A stretch of 6,088 nucleotides of DNA, taken from positions 1-6,088 of the forward strand of contig JALFYG010000264.1 in the NCBI GenBank assembly GCA_022784805.1, written 5' to 3'. Under the pieces are notes generated by a model, which saw nothing but the letters and a program-made list of their open reading frames with translations, did no database searches and was not told the DNA's origin. Below are positions 5,741 through 6,088 of the stretch, piece after piece. Positions within the stretch are counted from its first letter, which is position 1; every line of letters begins with the position of its first letter. The DNA is from Spirochaetales bacterium. GTDB lineage: Bacteria > Spirochaetota > Spirochaetia > Sphaerochaetales > Sphaerochaetaceae. The translations under genes and the position numbers were made by a program.

Positions 5741-5786
5741 CAAAACAACTCTGATTTGAAGCGTTTTTGAAAATAAGGAGGGAATC

Positions 5787-6088
5787 ATGGAAATAACTGA
5801 GAAAGAGAAAAATGAAGTATTGGCCAAAGCCAAAGAGTATCTAAAGTGGGAAAAGAGCGAAGTCTTCAAGAAAGAAGTCGAAGCAGCTATCGAAAAGAAT
5901 GACTTTGATGATCTTTATGACAGGTTCTACACAGCTCTCGCTTTTGGAACAGCAGGTATGAGAGGAGTAATCGGAGGAGGAACAAACCGTATCAATACAT
6001 ATATGGTCGGCAGGGTTACTCAGGGCTTGTCTGATTATCTTAATAAGAATTCAGACTCTCCAAGTGTCTCAATTGCTTATGACTCCCG
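5787..6088 (+). CDS. PGM2-type phosphoglucomutase/phosphopentomutase, N-terminal part
   Basis: The first 100 codons of an alpha-D-phosphohexomutase, cut by the right edge. FGTAGMRG at residues 53-60, followed by GGGTNRIN, is the hallmark of the long PGM2-like group (about 550-600 residues). The last visible residues, IAYDS, start the conserved DSR motif. The phosphoserine and Mg loops lie outside the window. The enzyme should interconvert glucose 1- and 6-phosphate, or ribose or deoxyribose 1- and 5-phosphate. The charged, helical first 45 residues are normal for the group. AGGAGG (5776-5781) five bases before ATG supports the start. It is transcribed divergently from the ammonia-lyase and belongs to a different subfamily from the 510-residue mutase in the same window. 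Confidence 0.92.
   Translation, partial: MEITEKEKNEVLAKAKEYLKWEKSEVFKKEVEAAIEKNDFDDLYDRFYTALAFGTAGMRGVIGGGTNRINTYMVGRVTQGLSDYLNKNSDSPSVSIAYDS

Overview
The window holds four complete protein genes, one tRNA gene, one gene cut by the right edge and, at the left edge, a broken transporter gene. It looks like a low-to-mid-GC anaerobic bacterium with strong Shine-Dalgarno sites. A reductase with a ferredoxin-type Fe-S tail, a diaminopropionate ammonia-lyase and two different phosphohexomutases would suit a host-associated fermenter. A spirochaete is my best guess, but nothing here proves the phylum.

Left edge (1-335). On the minus strand, a good promoter and ribosome binding site drive the first 34 codons of a MATE-family exporter. 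The protein similarity stops abruptly after a TAC codon that completes the tetranucleotide TTAC. The remaining 73 bases carry a nested hairpin preceded by GTAAAG. This is how the left end of an IS200/IS605-family element looks when inserted 3' of TTAC, so the exporter is probably disrupted. The bases between this gene and the divergent reductase contain a perfect 10-bp inverted repeat.

Centre (336-3933, plus strand). An aldo/keto reductase with two C-terminal 4Fe-4S clusters (TTG start) ends at its own terminator. A two-gene operon follows: a phosphomannomutase/phosphoglucomutase-like protein, then, six bases later and in the same frame, a DeoR-family repressor. That operon ends in a strong terminator. 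The repressor most likely senses a sugar phosphate linked to the mutase or an unlinked sugar operon.

Minus-strand units (3944-5633). tRNA-Asn(GUU) is a compact self-contained unit with a consensus-like promoter and terminator. About 140 bases at 4099-4241 hold nothing I can name. Next comes a diaminopropionate ammonia-lyase (2,3-diaminopropionate to pyruvate and ammonia) with a terminator and a promoter. That promoter is bracketed by four perfect copies of the heptamer GCAACAA, arranged as two head-to-head pairs.

Right edge (5732-6088, plus strand). An extended -10 promoter and a strong ribosome binding site lead into the first 100 codons of a PGM2-type phosphoglucomutase/phosphopentomutase, so the window carries two phosphohexomutases of distinct subfamilies.

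I see no CRISPR array, no phage genes and no clearly new multi-gene system. The two most informative novelties are the operator architecture of the lyase gene and the IS left end in the MATE gene.
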